A stretch of 64,000 bases of DNA, taken from Pseudomonadota bacterium (GTDB lineage Bacteria; Desulfobacterota; Binatia; Binatales; Binataceae). Both the position numbers and the translations under genes were made by a program. Below the pieces are notes generated by a model that saw only the letters and a list, made by a program, of their open reading frames with translations, searched no databases and was not told the origin of the DNA. Below, piece by piece: positions 7,283 to 16,273 of the stretch. Each line of letters starts with the position of its first letter. The first letter of the stretch is position 1. The stretch is from NCBI GenBank assembly GCA_021324855.1, contig JAJPIG010000030.1, forward strand, positions 1-64,000, in the 5' to 3' direction.

Positions 7283-8872
7283 ATGCGCGTCGTCCCGGAG
7301 ATCAACGCGACCGACGTGAATTGTCTGAAGTGCGGAAAAGAGCTGCATCCTGACGAACGTATCGTATGCACCAGCTGCGGCACGCCGGTGCCGCGCTCCT
7401 TCACCGATGCACCTGAACTTTTTCCCGAAAGACGGCAAATTTTGCGCGGACCGATCCTCGCCGTCGCGATCCTGGTTATCGCGATTTTTGTGCTCGCCCC
7501 GATGGCGCTCGGATTTCGCGCGCGCGCTGCATATCAGGCGACCGTCGAACAGATCGCGGCAAGCGGCATCACGGCCAAAGTGCTGTCATATCATCAGGGC
7601 TGGTTTTTTTCGTCGGCGAAACTGGAAGTGGGTACGTCCGCGATTCAGACCGTGCTTGACGAAAGCATCGCTCACGGTCCGTATCCGCTATGGTCGGGAT
7701 GGTTTTCGCTGATGCCGGTTGCGGCGGTGGTCGACAGCCGGCCGGGCGCAACCGGTCCAAATGGCGCACCTTCGATCCTGCCTGCTGATCTGAAGATTCG
7801 CACCGTGGTCTATATGAACGGCCGCAACCGCACGCGGCTCACGATGCCGCCGCGAACCATCAGCCACGGGATGGGCGGCGTGAACTTTCTCGGCCTCGAA
7901 GGCGAGGTGATACCGCTCGACAATCGTCTGCGCGTGGTCCTGCAAAGTCCCGGCTTCATCGGCAGTGGCCTTCTGAGCTGGTCGGTTGGCGATCTGACGT
8001 TTCGCGGCGACTGGCATCGACCCGACAACGGCATCTGGATTGGAACCACCGAATATACGATTCGTGAGATCAACGTGAGCGCCCCGGGCGGCCGTGGGGT
8101 TAATTTCGAGTTGATCCAGCGCGATGGCGCCGACTCGCTCGAGAACGGGATGCTGAAGCTGCAGGGGACGATCCGGATTTCGAGCGCTGTGCTCGGCAGC
8201 GAGCGCGTCGGGAATATCGCGCTTGCGTGGCAGGTCAAGAAGATCGATCCTAACGCGATCCAGACCTGGAGCAAGCACGTACAGGCGCTGCAGAACACCA
8301 AGCCCGACAAGCAGGCGCTCACGGCCCAGGCGCAGGCGGGGTTGCACGATTTCGTGATGGCGCTTGCGGCCGGGGGTCCGCAGCTCGACAGCGATTTCAC
8401 GATGTCTACATCGGACGGTCCCGTCACGGCCAACCTGAACCTATCGATTATGCCGGACAAATCCAGCGCGGGCGCAGCTCAGGCCCCGGTGGATGCGGCG
8501 CCGATGACAATCGTGAAAGATCGGATGTTCGGAGAGGCGACGGTGCATGCGCCACGCACGCTGGTCGATCGTGTCGCAGGTGCGACGCGCGTCGCCGACT
8601 GGATTCAGAATCACCTGCTGATCAAGGACAAAAGCAAGTATGAACTGAAGGCTGACTTTGCCGGCGGCAAGCTAATGGTGAACGGCAAGCAAGTGCTCGA
8701 CATCACCAACCTGCCACCGCTTCCAAAGCCGCCTGCCATCACTCCGGGCGCAACGCCGCCTCGAGACTCTGCAGGGTTGAACGATCGTCGTAAGATTCAG
8801 GGATTTAGAGGGTTGACGTACGGCGACAGATGGGGCACGCCGCCGCAACTCACCGGCCTGTTCGGACCATAG
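7283..8872 (+). CDS. Zinc-ribbon membrane-anchored DUF945 (YdgA-like) protein
   Basis: 529 residues. The N-terminus holds a zinc ribbon (CLKCGKEL...CTSCGTP), then one transmembrane helix (roughly residues 55-75), then a long extracytoplasmic region. The segment YQATVEQIAASGITAKVLSYH...GWFFSSAKLEV resembles the start of DUF945/YdgA proteins, a family of unknown function. The zinc ribbon would remain cytosolic. The 3' end overlaps a convergent small lipoprotein gene by 76 nt. Confidence 0.6.
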   Translation: MRVVPEINATDVNCLKCGKELHPDERIVCTSCGTPVPRSFTDAPELFPERRQILRGPILAVAILVIAIFVLAPMALGFRARAAYQATVEQIAASGITAKVLSYHQGWFFSSAKLEVGTSAIQTVLDESIAHGPYPLWSGWFSLMPVAAVVDSRPGATGPNGAPSILPADLKIRTVVYMNGRNRTRLTMPPRTISHGMGGVNFLGLEGEVIPLDNRLRVVLQSPGFIGSGLLSWSVGDLTFRGDWHRPDNGIWIGTTEYTIREINVSAPGGRGVNFELIQRDGADSLENGMLKLQGTIRISSAVLGSERVGNIALAWQVKKIDPNAIQTWSKHVQALQNTKPDKQALTAQAQAGLHDFVMALAAGGPQLDSDFTMSTSDGPVTANLNLSIMPDKSSAGAAQAPVDAAPMTIVKDRMFGEATVHAPRTLVDRVAGATRVADWIQNHLLIKDKSKYELKADFAGGKLMVNGKQVLDITNLPPLPKPPAITPGATPPRDSAGLNDRRKIQGFRGLTYGDRWGTPPQLTGLFGP

Positions 8873-8991
8873 ATATATTGTGGGCAAGGCTTCGGTTTTT
8901 GGGGCTTTTCTTCGGTTTGGCGCGTCGAGCATCCGAGTGGGAGCAGGATCAGCAGAACCAATGCGAGTACTGCTAAATGGGGAGACTTCAT
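8797..8991 (-). CDS. Small predicted lipoprotein
   Basis: A 64-residue frame starting at ATG 8991-8989: a hydrophobic signal segment ends in a lipobox LPLG|C with Cys21, followed by a polar Lys/Pro tail with two further Cys. No family is recognised and no clear ribosome site is seen. It overlaps the 3' end of the convergent zinc-ribbon/DUF945 gene. The sharp lipobox is the main argument that it is real. Confidence 0.45.
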   Translation of the reverse strand: MKSPHLAVLALVLLILLPLGCSTRQTEEKPQKPKPCPQYIYGPNRPVSCGGVPHLSPYVNPLNP

Positions 8992-9267
8992 AGGCTGGCT
9001 TACATCGTAACACCTATGGCGGCGCTGCCCTCACGCAGCGCCCAAATCTCGGCAGCACGCGAATTTCAGCAAGATTTGTCATGGTATCCGGCCCGGTTTC
9101 CTGCAAAAAAATGATGAACCGGCTGCGAGCGGGACGGGATTGGTAATCGCGCACCACTCAGCCTGTTTTCCCCTGCAATCAATCGTGGAGGATGGCGAGG
9201 GTGGGGAATCCACGCCGTCCGGTGGACGGACGCGGAGCAGGTGCGGAATTTCGAGCGGGCGTACTTC
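8992..9267. other. Intergenic region without a recognised gene
   Basis: This 276-base gap lies between two minus-strand genes. It holds an inverted repeat CCGTCC-ggt-GGACGG (9215-9229) just past the radical SAM gene's stop, without a T tract, and an A7 run near 9105-9111. I see no coding frame or known RNA. Confidence 0.5.
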
Positions 9268-10593
9268 CTAGTAGTAATCGACCGGATCGATCTGCCGCTT
9301 GGCGCCCCAATAGAAGAGCATGTTCTCGGTCAGGCCCTGCCAGGTGAATTTTCCGGGCGGCATCAGCAGCCGCTTGAACATCGACTTGAGCGAATAAAAC
9401 TCCTTCGTGCAGCGCCAGACGCCTTCTTCGACCTGCTGCGGCGAAAGCTTCTTCGGCACGAACATGCATCGGAAGTTGTTGGTGTACATGTCCGCGTCGG
9501 GAATGATCACGCGGCCTTCCTTCTCGAGCATCGTGCGCATCGGGGTGCCCTTGCGCGGCGTCACAGTGTTGAAGAACGCTTCGGGCGCCTTGACTTCGTG
9601 GAGGAAGCGCAACGTTTCATCGAAGATTCCCGGATGGTCCTCTTCGAGGCCGAACAGGAAATTGAGCGAATAGTAGATGCCGTGCTTTTCCAGGCGCGCC
9701 AGCAGCTTCTTATACTGGTCGGCGTGGTTCTGAATCTTGTTCATCGACAGCAGGCTTTCTTGGCTAATCGATTCGACGCCGATATTGACGTGGAAAACGC
9801 CGGCCTTCGCCGCAAGTTCGAGCAGCTCCTCGTCGTGATTCGAGTTTACCGTCCACAGGCATGAGAAACGAATGTTAAGCGGGGCGAGCGCCTTGAACAG
9901 CTCCTTGGCGAACTTGTGCTTGCCGGTGATCTGATCGTCTATGAACTGGAAGCGGCGGAAGCCGGTAATTTTGATGGTTTGCTTGATCTCCTCGATGATG
10001 TCGCCGACCGGGCGGGTACGATAGCTGCCGTTGTAGAAGACCGGAATTTCGCAGAACGAGCAGCGGTACGGACATCCCCGGCTCGCCTGGACAGGCACCG
10101 CCTTGAAAAGGTAGCGATTCAGCTTCAGCAGTTCGTGGCGCGGGCGCGGCAGGTTTTTCAGATCGTGGAGCTTGTCGGACTTGTAGATGCGCTTGAGCTT
10201 GCCGTCGCGCCAGTCTTGCAGCAGCCCTTCCCAAACCAGATCGGCTTCGCCCTGCACCACCGCATCGGCATGCTTAAGCGCCTCTTCGGTCTGGAGCGTT
10301 GCGTGAAAACCGCCCATCACAACCGGGATGCCGCGGCGGCGGAATTCGTCGCCGAGTTGATAGGCGCGCAGCGATGCGCCGATAGTTGTAGTCATGCCGA
10401 CCAGATCCCAGCCGGCGTCGAAATCGATGTCCTCGAGGCGTTCGTCGCAGAGCGTGACGTCGTACTCGGGAGGCGTCAGTCCCGCCATCAGCGGGATCAT
10501 CAATCCCATGATGAGACGCCAGCGGGTCTTATGCGGCGTGTGGTCCAGATGAACGGTCGTGGGCTGGACCAGCAGAATGCGAGGTTTATTCAT
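9268..10593 (-). CDS. B12-binding-domain radical SAM protein
   Basis: 441 residues. ATG 10593 is preceded by GGAGG four bases upstream and overlaps the stop of the preceding phosphotransferase gene (ATGA). Residues ~1-150 form a cobalamin-binding-type Rossmann domain ([28 protein letters not shown]), lacking the DxHxxG motif. The radical SAM cluster is Cys174-x3-Cys178-x2-Cys181 in [12 protein letters not shown]; later NIGVESIS and [11 protein letters not shown] are typical SAM-barrel strands. Members often methylate unactivated carbons or rearrange lipids. It does not resemble HpnJ at its N-terminus. Operon position suggests it acts on the product of the phosphotransferase pathway. Confidence 0.85.
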   Translation of the reverse strand: MNKPRILLVQPTTVHLDHTPHKTRWRLIMGLMIPLMAGLTPPEYDVTLCDERLEDIDFDAGWDLVGMTTTIGASLRAYQLGDEFRRRGIPVVMGGFHATLQTEEALKHADAVVQGEADLVWEGLLQDWRDGKLKRIYKSDKLHDLKNLPRPRHELLKLNRYLFKAVPVQASRGCPYRCSFCEIPVFYNGSYRTRPVGDIIEEIKQTIKITGFRRFQFIDDQITGKHKFAKELFKALAPLNIRFSCLWTVNSNHDEELLELAAKAGVFHVNIGVESISQESLLSMNKIQNHADQYKKLLARLEKHGIYYSLNFLFGLEEDHPGIFDETLRFLHEVKAPEAFFNTVTPRKGTPMRTMLEKEGRVIIPDADMYTNNFRCMFVPKKLSPQQVEEGVWRCTKEFYSLKSMFKRLLMPPGKFTWQGLTENMLFYWGAKRQIDPVDYY

Positions 10594-11801
10594 GCTTCCT
10601 CCGCGATCGCGCAAGCTTTGGGCGAAGGCGCAGCGGCCTCCGCCTGCGGCATGTGCCGATCAGTCAACCACCAAAGCCCGAGAGCAAACACGTAACTACC
10701 AAACGCGGCTCCCCAAGCAAAGAACGCGAGTCGGTCCAGGATCGCGAGAATCACCAGAATATAGGCGAAGTCGCGTCCCGTGATACGATCGACCTTACCA
10801 ATCCATTCCTCGGCGTCCGGACCTTTCACCCTGAATGCGCGCGCCACCGAAATCGCGCAGAATCCGAAGCCGGTCAGCATGATCGCGATTAGATAGAGAT
10901 ACGCGACGCTGTGATGTGCGCGGTAGCATCCGGCGATCAGTCCGATGAAGACGCCGATGTTGACCAGATTGTCGGTCAGCTTGTCGAACATCCCGCCGAA
11001 TCTGGTCTCCACCATCTTGAGCCGCGCCACTTCGCCGTCGACACCGTCGAACACGATCGAGACGAGGAACATGATCGAGCCGAGGAGGCGTATCCAATAG
11101 CTGGTCGAGGCGAACATCGCGGCGGCCCCGAGGCCCAGGACCGTGTTGGCGAATGTCATCTGATTCGGCGTGACCCATGTGCGGGCGAGGTGGCGGCTGA
11201 TGCGCCATGAGAGATGTCGATCGAAACATCGCGCCAGGATTCCGTCGCTATCGAGGGTCTCCAACCGCAGCGACCGCGCCAATCTGATTTCGGCGCTGGT
11301 CGCATCTGACGGACGGCCGTTAAGGGCGAAGGGCAGGTAACGGTCTGCCGGCGTGGGAACCGACCGCGCGCCGTCACGCGCGAGCAGCATCCCAAACGGT
11401 CCGGCAGCAATCGTCGCCTCGCCAGTCTCGTCACGTACGCAAATCACCTCGCGTGAAACGTTGCTCGCATGCGATATCAACGTATTGAGCTGAAGCCGGC
11501 TCGCGACCACATTGGCGGCGAGCATCAGACACGGCTCGTTCGTAGAGAGCGGCGCCTTGGCGAGCGATTCGACCACTTTCACTTCGGGACGCCCGGCGAA
11601 CCGGCCCATTGCGATGGCGGCCTTGGCGCGCACAGCCGGATCGACCTCCACGATGAACCGATTAATGCCCGCGCGCTCGCACAGGATCATCAGACGCTCG
11701 AGGTTGGGGCGTCCGAAAATCGTTACGGCTCCGTGATCGGGAGCGGCGATCAGCGCAGTCTCAACCAAGGCATTCAAGGATGGACGGTTTCGAGCGGACA
11801 A
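10590..11801 (-). CDS. CDP-alcohol phosphatidyltransferase with an extra N-terminal nucleotidyltransferase-like domain
   Basis: 403 residues from a TTG start at 11801 (no good ribosome site, so the start is uncertain). The C-terminal half is a multi-pass membrane enzyme with the complete CDP-alcohol motif DG-x2-AR-x8-G-x3-D-x3-D at Asp255-Asp277. The first ~180 residues resemble a degenerate nucleotidyltransferase fold ([19 protein letters not shown]; no GxGxR loop), recalling the fused inositol-phosphate cytidylyltransferase/DIPP synthases. It would join an alcohol to a CDP-activated group in the membrane. It overlaps the radical SAM gene and is divergent from an active-looking nucleotidyltransferase cluster. 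Confidence 0.88.
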   Translation of the reverse strand: MSARNRPSLNALVETALIAAPDHGAVTIFGRPNLERLMILCERAGINRFIVEVDPAVRAKAAIAMGRFAGRPEVKVVESLAKAPLSTNEPCLMLAANVVASRLQLNTLISHASNVSREVICVRDETGEATIAAGPFGMLLARDGARSVPTPADRYLPFALNGRPSDATSAEIRLARSLRLETLDSDGILARCFDRHLSWRISRHLARTWVTPNQMTFANTVLGLGAAAMFASTSYWIRLLGSIMFLVSIVFDGVDGEVARLKMVETRFGGMFDKLTDNLVNIGVFIGLIAGCYRAHHSVAYLYLIAIMLTGFGFCAISVARAFRVKGPDAEEWIGKVDRITGRDFAYILVILAILDRLAFFAWGAAFGSYVFALGLWWLTDRHMPQAEAAAPSPKACAIAEEA

Positions 11802-12025
11802 TCGCGCAATTAGGTGCCATTTCTCTGGTTCTGACCGAGCGGTCTGCCATAGTCAAGGCGACTGGGACGGGTTTGTCAACGGGGGGTTAACGATTACACC
11901 GATGTTTCGACGGCTTATCGAGTGATAGTGGCGATGTTACGGCGAGCTTAAATCGCGACAAGAGGGTCGCGGTTGCGCTCCGCTTCCTGTCGCAGGCTCC
12001 GGATGGTTGGTAAAATGAGGCCATC

Positions 12026-12772
12026 GTGGATGCGCCTTACGCGCTGCTGCTCGATTTCGGCGGTACGCTGGATGTGCCCCGGCATTGGCTCGACCGCTTT
12101 CTGGAGCATTACCGGGCGGCGGGCATTCCGCTCGATCGCGAACGCCTCGATGCTGCATACAGCCATGCGACGGCCCTCGGCTACCGCAACACAAGCTCAC
12201 TTCGCCGCTACGCGCTCGCGGAGATCGTCGAGTACCTGGTCAACCATCAACTCGACTGGCTGGCCGAATTCGGTCCGGAGGCGATCTTGAGGTCGCGTTT
12301 GGCCGGGGAAAGCCGGCGGCGCGAGCTGGCGCGCACGATCAGCGCCCGATTCGTCGCGGAATCGCTCGAAACTGTGGCCGGCACGCGCAAGCTGCTCGAA
12401 CTTCTTCACGATCGACATCGAATCGGTATCGTTTCGAACTTCTACGGCAATCTGCCGGTCGTTCTGGAGCAATGCGGCTTCGATCATTTCATTGATGTAG
12501 TCGTTGATTCTTCCGCGGCGGGGGTGTTCAAGCCTGACGCCGGAATCTTCATGATCGCGCTGCGCGAGCTGGGCGTCGCACCGCGGGACGCCGCGATGGT
12601 CGGCGATTCGCCTGACAAGGACCTCGCGCCGGCGCGCCGCCTTGGGATGCGGACGGTGTGGCTGCGGACCGTCGCGCAGGCTCGATCGATCGAGGATGAA
12701 GCCGACGACCCTGAACCGCCGGCCGACTATGTGATCGACGCTATCGCGCAATTGCGGGATCTCGTCTGGTGA
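12026..12772 (+). CDS. HAD-superfamily hydrolase with DxGGT motif
   Basis: 248 residues from GTG 12026, with GAGG five bases upstream. Motif I reads LLLDFGGTLD: nucleophile Asp10, but the usual acid/base Asp at +2 is Gly12. Motif II is IVSNFYG, motif III VFKPDAGIF and motif IV GDSPDKD, with a helical cap between I and II (subclass I). A -10-like TAAAAT lies at 12012-12017. The stop TGA shares one base with the next start, so this begins a tight operon. Phosphatase activity is likely but the motif change leaves it open. Confidence 0.85.
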   Translation: MDAPYALLLDFGGTLDVPRHWLDRFLEHYRAAGIPLDRERLDAAYSHATALGYRNTSSLRRYALAEIVEYLVNHQLDWLAEFGPEAILRSRLAGESRRRELARTISARFVAESLETVAGTRKLLELLHDRHRIGIVSNFYGNLPVVLEQCGFDHFIDVVVDSSAAGVFKPDAGIFMIALRELGVAPRDAAMVGDSPDKDLAPARRLGMRTVWLRTVAQARSIEDEADDPEPPADYVIDAIAQLRDLVW

Positions 12773-13491
12773 TGATTATCGACGGAGCGATTTTGGCCGC
12801 CGGCGCCGGCGAGCGTCTGCGCCCGACGGTAGGCCCGATTCCGAAACCGCTGGTCGCCATCGGCGGGCGTCCGCTGCTGCTGCGGCAGGCCGACGCGCTC
12901 CATCGCGCCGGTGCGCGCCGGGTCATGGCAATCGTGAATTCGGAAAGCGCAGGCCTGCTGGACGCGGATCGCATCGAGCTGCCGGACTATCTAAAGCTTT
13001 GCGTACGCGATACGGCGAATTCGATGGAATCGTTGTTCGCTCTGGCCAATCACGTTGAAAGCGATCGCTTTCTGCTCGCGACCGTCGATGCGGTCGTTGC
13101 TGAGTCCGAGCTTGCACGATTCGTCGCGGCTGCCGCGGAATCCACGATGCCAGGGCGTGAAGGGCGCTGCGACGGCGCGCTCGCGCTGGTGCGCTGGCGC
13201 GGCGACCGACGCCCATTGTTCGCCACGCTGCGCCAGGATCGGACTGTTGCAACGCTCGGTGACGGCGAGAGCACGCTCGTCACGGCAGGTTTCTATTTTC
13301 TCCCGAAACGAATTTTCGATTTCGTCCCGCAAGCCCGCGCGCTGGGGCTTGACGCGATGCGCCGGTTTCTCGCCATGCTGGTCGCCAAGGGCGTGCGGCT
13401 GCTGGGTTTCGAGATCATGGGCGCAATAGATATTGACGAGGGCGCTGACCTGGATGCGGCGCGCGCACTCGTAGAAGCCGGTAGTAAGTAA
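12772..13491 (+). CDS. Sugar- or alcohol-phosphate nucleotidyltransferase
   Basis: 239 residues; ATG 12772 overlaps the preceding TGA by one base (GTG 12769 is also possible). The NTP-binding loop LAAGAGERLRP is at residues 8-18 and PKP at 24-26; ATVDAVV probably gives a metal Asp, and the C-terminal IDIDEGADLDAA resembles choline-phosphate or inositol-phosphate cytidylyltransferases. It should activate a phosphorylated substrate with CTP or another NTP. With the divergent CDP-alcohol phosphotransferase this suggests a complete activate-and-transfer pair. Confidence 0.87.
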   Translation: MIIDGAILAAGAGERLRPTVGPIPKPLVAIGGRPLLLRQADALHRAGARRVMAIVNSESAGLLDADRIELPDYLKLCVRDTANSMESLFALANHVESDRFLLATVDAVVAESELARFVAAAAESTMPGREGRCDGALALVRWRGDRRPLFATLRQDRTVATLGDGESTLVTAGFYFLPKRIFDFVPQARALGLDAMRRFLAMLVAKGVRLLGFEIMGAIDIDEGADLDAARALVEAGSK

Positions 13492-13496
13492 TTCGT

Positions 13497-14309
13497 ATGT
13501 TGGCATTGGGAATTTATCGCGAGGCGCAATTTTCGCCGGGCAAGGTCGATGCCGATGCCGCGATTCTCGATCGCGCACTCGCTTCGCTTGCCGAGGCCGG
13601 CATCGAGACGGTAGCCGTCAGGCCGGATACCCATGATCGCTACCCGACCGGCGACATCGACCTGGTGCTTGCGATGTGCCAGGGCGAACGTCAACTCGAA
13701 CGGCTGGCGAGCTTTGAAAAAAGCGGAGCGCTGGTGATCAATTCCGCGCTCGCGATCCGCAACTGCTATCGCGACCTGCTCGGCGCCGGTCTGATGCGCG
13801 CCGGAGTGCCTGCGCCGCGTGGCCTCGTGATCGATCTCGCGACCGGCGAGCGGGATGTCACCGGACTCGACTCCGCACGCGGGCTTTACGTCAAACGCGG
13901 CGATCTTCACGCCTTGGGACCGGATGACGTTCAGCGGGTGGACGGCCCCGCGGCGCTCCAGGAAGCGCTCGAGAGTTTTGCGCGCCGCGCTGTGCGCCGG
14001 GTCTACATCCAGCAGGCGGTCTCGGGAACACTGGTGAAGTTTTACGGCGTGAGCGGCGGCGAGTACTTTGCTGCACTCCCTGAGTACGGCGCGCTTGCGC
14101 GTTCGCTCGAACTGGCGCTCCGTCAGGCAGCAGAGCGGGCGGCGGCGGCGCTCGGGCTCGAAGTCTGGGGCGGCGATGCGATCGTCAGCGGCGAGGATTT
14201 GACGATCGTCGATTTCAACGATTGGCCGAGTTTCAGCCGGGTGTGTGACGCCGCTGGTCCCGCGATCGCGCGCCGCGCGCGCTCCTTGCTCTGCCGGCGC
14301 GACCGTTGA
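13497..14309 (+). CDS. ATP-grasp-fold ligase (RimK-like)
   Basis: 270 residues, starting 5 nt after the nucleotidyltransferase stop. Visible ATP-grasp features are GLYVKRGD (nucleotide-binding Lys), VYIQQAVSGTLVKFYGV, and the metal-binding strand LTIVDFNDWPSF with Asp and Asn. These enzymes form amide or peptide bonds through an acyl phosphate. The N-terminal domain is not recognised and the substrate is unknown; the downstream aminotransferase could supply an amine. Confidence 0.8.
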   Translation: MLALGIYREAQFSPGKVDADAAILDRALASLAEAGIETVAVRPDTHDRYPTGDIDLVLAMCQGERQLERLASFEKSGALVINSALAIRNCYRDLLGAGLMRAGVPAPRGLVIDLATGERDVTGLDSARGLYVKRGDLHALGPDDVQRVDGPAALQEALESFARRAVRRVYIQQAVSGTLVKFYGVSGGEYFAALPEYGALARSLELALRQAAERAAAALGLEVWGGDAIVSGEDLTIVDFNDWPSFSRVCDAAGPAIARRARSLLCRRDR

Positions 14310-14386
14310 GCCATCCGGCGCCGAAGCGTTTGCCCGGTTCGCCATCTCGAAATCGCTCGCCGGTTCGCTATTATGAGGCGAACTGT

Positions 14387-15778
14387 ATGAAGACATCTCC
14401 CAAGAAAATTCCATTTTCAGATCGGACCGGCGATCTGCCGCAGGTCAATACCGAGATTCCCGGGCCCAAGTCTGCGCAGGTTTTTGCCGAAGAGCAGCGC
14501 TATGTGGCGCCCGGCCGCCAGCGCATTTCCGAGCTCGCCGGCGTCGCTTTCGAGCGCGGTGACGGCGCGACGCTGACCGACGTCGATGGCAACGTCTATC
14601 TCGACTTCTTCGCCGGCGTGGCAGTGGCGAGCCTCGGCCATGCCCATCCGGCCCTCGCGCGTGCGCTTGCCGATCAGGCGAATCGGCTGATCGTCGGCAC
14701 GTTCGCCACTCCCCAGCGCGCCGAAGGCTTCAAGCGCCTGAGCGAGGTCGCTCCCGGCCGGCTGCGGCGCCATCATCTCTACAGCGGCGGCGCGGAAGCG
14801 GTCGAAGCGGCGCTCAGGCTCGCGCGCTCCGTCACCAAGAAGCACGAGGTCGTGAGCTTCTGGGGTGGCTTCCATGGCAAGACCGCGGGCGTGCTCGGGC
14901 TTATCGGCGATGAATCGAAGCAGGGCTACGGTCCGCTGGCCGGCGGGCGCTACCAGGTGCCCTATGCCGACTGTTATCGATGCCCTTTCAAAATGACCCA
15001 TCCGGAATGCGGGATGTACTGCGTCGAGTTCGCGGCCGAGCAGGTCAAACGCAGTTCGGCGGGCGCGGTCGCCGCGGTTATCGTCGAACCGATGCAGGGG
15101 ACGGCCGGCAACGTGATACCGCCCGATGACTTCATGCCGGCGGTGAAGGAGCTGGCGCGCGACAACGATGCGCTGCTTATTGCCGATGAGATGATCACCG
15201 GGTTCGGCCGCACCGGCAAATGGTGGGGCATCGAGCATAGCGGCGTCGAGCCCGATATCATAACCGTAGGCAAGGGGATGGGCTCCGGGTTTCCGGTCTC
15301 CGGCGTGCTCCTCAGCGATGAGTTGGGCGAAGCCGAGCCGTTCGGAAAGCCCAGCGCCTCGTCGTCGAGCTATGGCGGTAATCCGCTGGCCGCGGTTGCG
15401 GTGGGCACGACCATCCAGACCATCCAGCGCGAGCGATTGGTCGAGAACTCGCGCGAGGTCGGGACGATCCTGCTGGATCGCCTGATGGCGCTGAAAGAAA
15501 AGTATCCGTTCGTCGGCGACGTCCGCGGGCGCGGCCTGATGATTGGTCTTGATCTGGTGCGCGATCGCGAGACGAGAGAACCGCTGGCGCGCCCGGTCAC
15601 CGAGACCATCTTCAAGGAATGCCTGCGGCGCGGCCTGGTTATTATGGGCTATTTCCCGCGCATCAGAATCAATCCGCCGCTCGTGATCACTGCGGCGCAG
15701 GCTGAAGCGGGCGCCGTCATTCTGGATGAAGTCTTCGCCCACGTGAGCGCGCATCTGGATTGGCGCGCCGCCCGCTAA
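14387..15778 (+). CDS. Class III (ornithine/GABA-type) PLP aminotransferase
   Basis: 463 residues from ATG 14387. Family features are YLDFFAGVAVASLGHAHP, YSGGAEAVEAALRLAR, SFWGGFHGKT, IVEPMQGTAGN, IADEMITGFGRTG, and the PLP-binding Lys in ITVGKGMGSGFP. There is a Cys-bearing insertion (CYRCPFKMTHPECGMYC) around residues 200-220. Class III enzymes move an amino group to an aldehyde or ketone. HpnO of the aminobacteriohopanetriol pathway is of this class, but nothing here proves that identity. It sits inside the HAD-nucleotidyltransferase-ATP-grasp operon. Confidence 0.9.
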   Translation: MKTSPKKIPFSDRTGDLPQVNTEIPGPKSAQVFAEEQRYVAPGRQRISELAGVAFERGDGATLTDVDGNVYLDFFAGVAVASLGHAHPALARALADQANRLIVGTFATPQRAEGFKRLSEVAPGRLRRHHLYSGGAEAVEAALRLARSVTKKHEVVSFWGGFHGKTAGVLGLIGDESKQGYGPLAGGRYQVPYADCYRCPFKMTHPECGMYCVEFAAEQVKRSSAGAVAAVIVEPMQGTAGNVIPPDDFMPAVKELARDNDALLIADEMITGFGRTGKWWGIEHSGVEPDIITVGKGMGSGFPVSGVLLSDELGEAEPFGKPSASSSSYGGNPLAAVAVGTTIQTIQRERLVENSREVGTILLDRLMALKEKYPFVGDVRGRGLMIGLDLVRDRETREPLARPVTETIFKECLRRGLVIMGYFPRIRINPPLVITAAQAEAGAVILDEVFAHVSAHLDWRAAR

Positions 15779-15787
15779 GTTTTCTCA

Positions 15788-16273
15788 ATGCCTGTCGAGA
15801 CCGGTAACCGCGGCCTCTTTCTCGACCTTGTCGGGACGCTCGTCAAGATGGACGAGACGCGGCAGTTGCCGCTCAGCCCGAATGGCGAGATCGTGATCGA
15901 GCTGATGCCGAACGTGGTCGAAAAACTCGCCCCGATCCGCAACCATCTGATTTTCGTGGTGTCCAATCAGGCCGGCATCAAGCGCGGCCGGCTCCGCGCT
16001 GAGGCGGTCGAAGCGGCGATGCGCGAACTCGACGAACGCCTGGGCGATATCCTGACCGGATGGCAGATCTGCCCGCACGACGAGAGCGACTGCTGCGAAT
16101 GCCGGAAGCCACGCAGTGGCATGATTACCGAACTCGCGCAGATTTATGGCGTCGACCTGCCGACCTCGACGATGGTCGGCGATCAGGAAGTCGATGCGCA
16201 AGCAGCGCACGCCGCGGGCGTCGGCCGCTTCGTCTACGCGAAAGATTTCTTCGGCTGGACTGAGAGCGTGTGA
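15788..16273 (+). CDS. GmhB-like HAD-IIIA protein lacking the second catalytic Asp
   Basis: 161 residues, 9 nt after the aminotransferase. Motif I reads FLDLVGTLV: Asp13 is present but the +2 acid/base Asp is Val15. FVVSNQAGIKRG (motif II), CRKP (motif III Lys107) and VGDQEVDAQAA (motif IV) are intact, as are the zinc ligands Cys95, His97, Cys103 and Cys105 typical of heptose-bisphosphate and histidinol phosphatases. It may be a slow or altered phosphatase or a phosphate-binding protein. It is the last gene of the five-gene run. Confidence 0.82.
   Translation: MPVETGNRGLFLDLVGTLVKMDETRQLPLSPNGEIVIELMPNVVEKLAPIRNHLIFVVSNQAGIKRGRLRAEAVEAAMRELDERLGDILTGWQICPHDESDCCECRKPRSGMITELAQIYGVDLPTSTMVGDQEVDAQAAHAAGVGRFVYAKDFFGWTESV

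Noticed and set aside
9268-10593. Calling the radical SAM protein HpnJ, HpnP or HpnR
   Set aside because: Its N-terminus and spacing around the Cys cluster do not match what I remember of these hopanoid radical SAM enzymes; its operon partner is a CDP-alcohol phosphotransferase.
13293-14414. 373-residue minus-strand frame opposite the ATP-grasp gene
   Set aside because: No recognisable motif, and it covers two genes with strong family signatures.
14387-15778. Calling the class III aminotransferase HpnO
   Set aside because: It belongs to the same broad class, but I see no HpnO-specific marker, and it sits in a different operon from the hopanoid genes.
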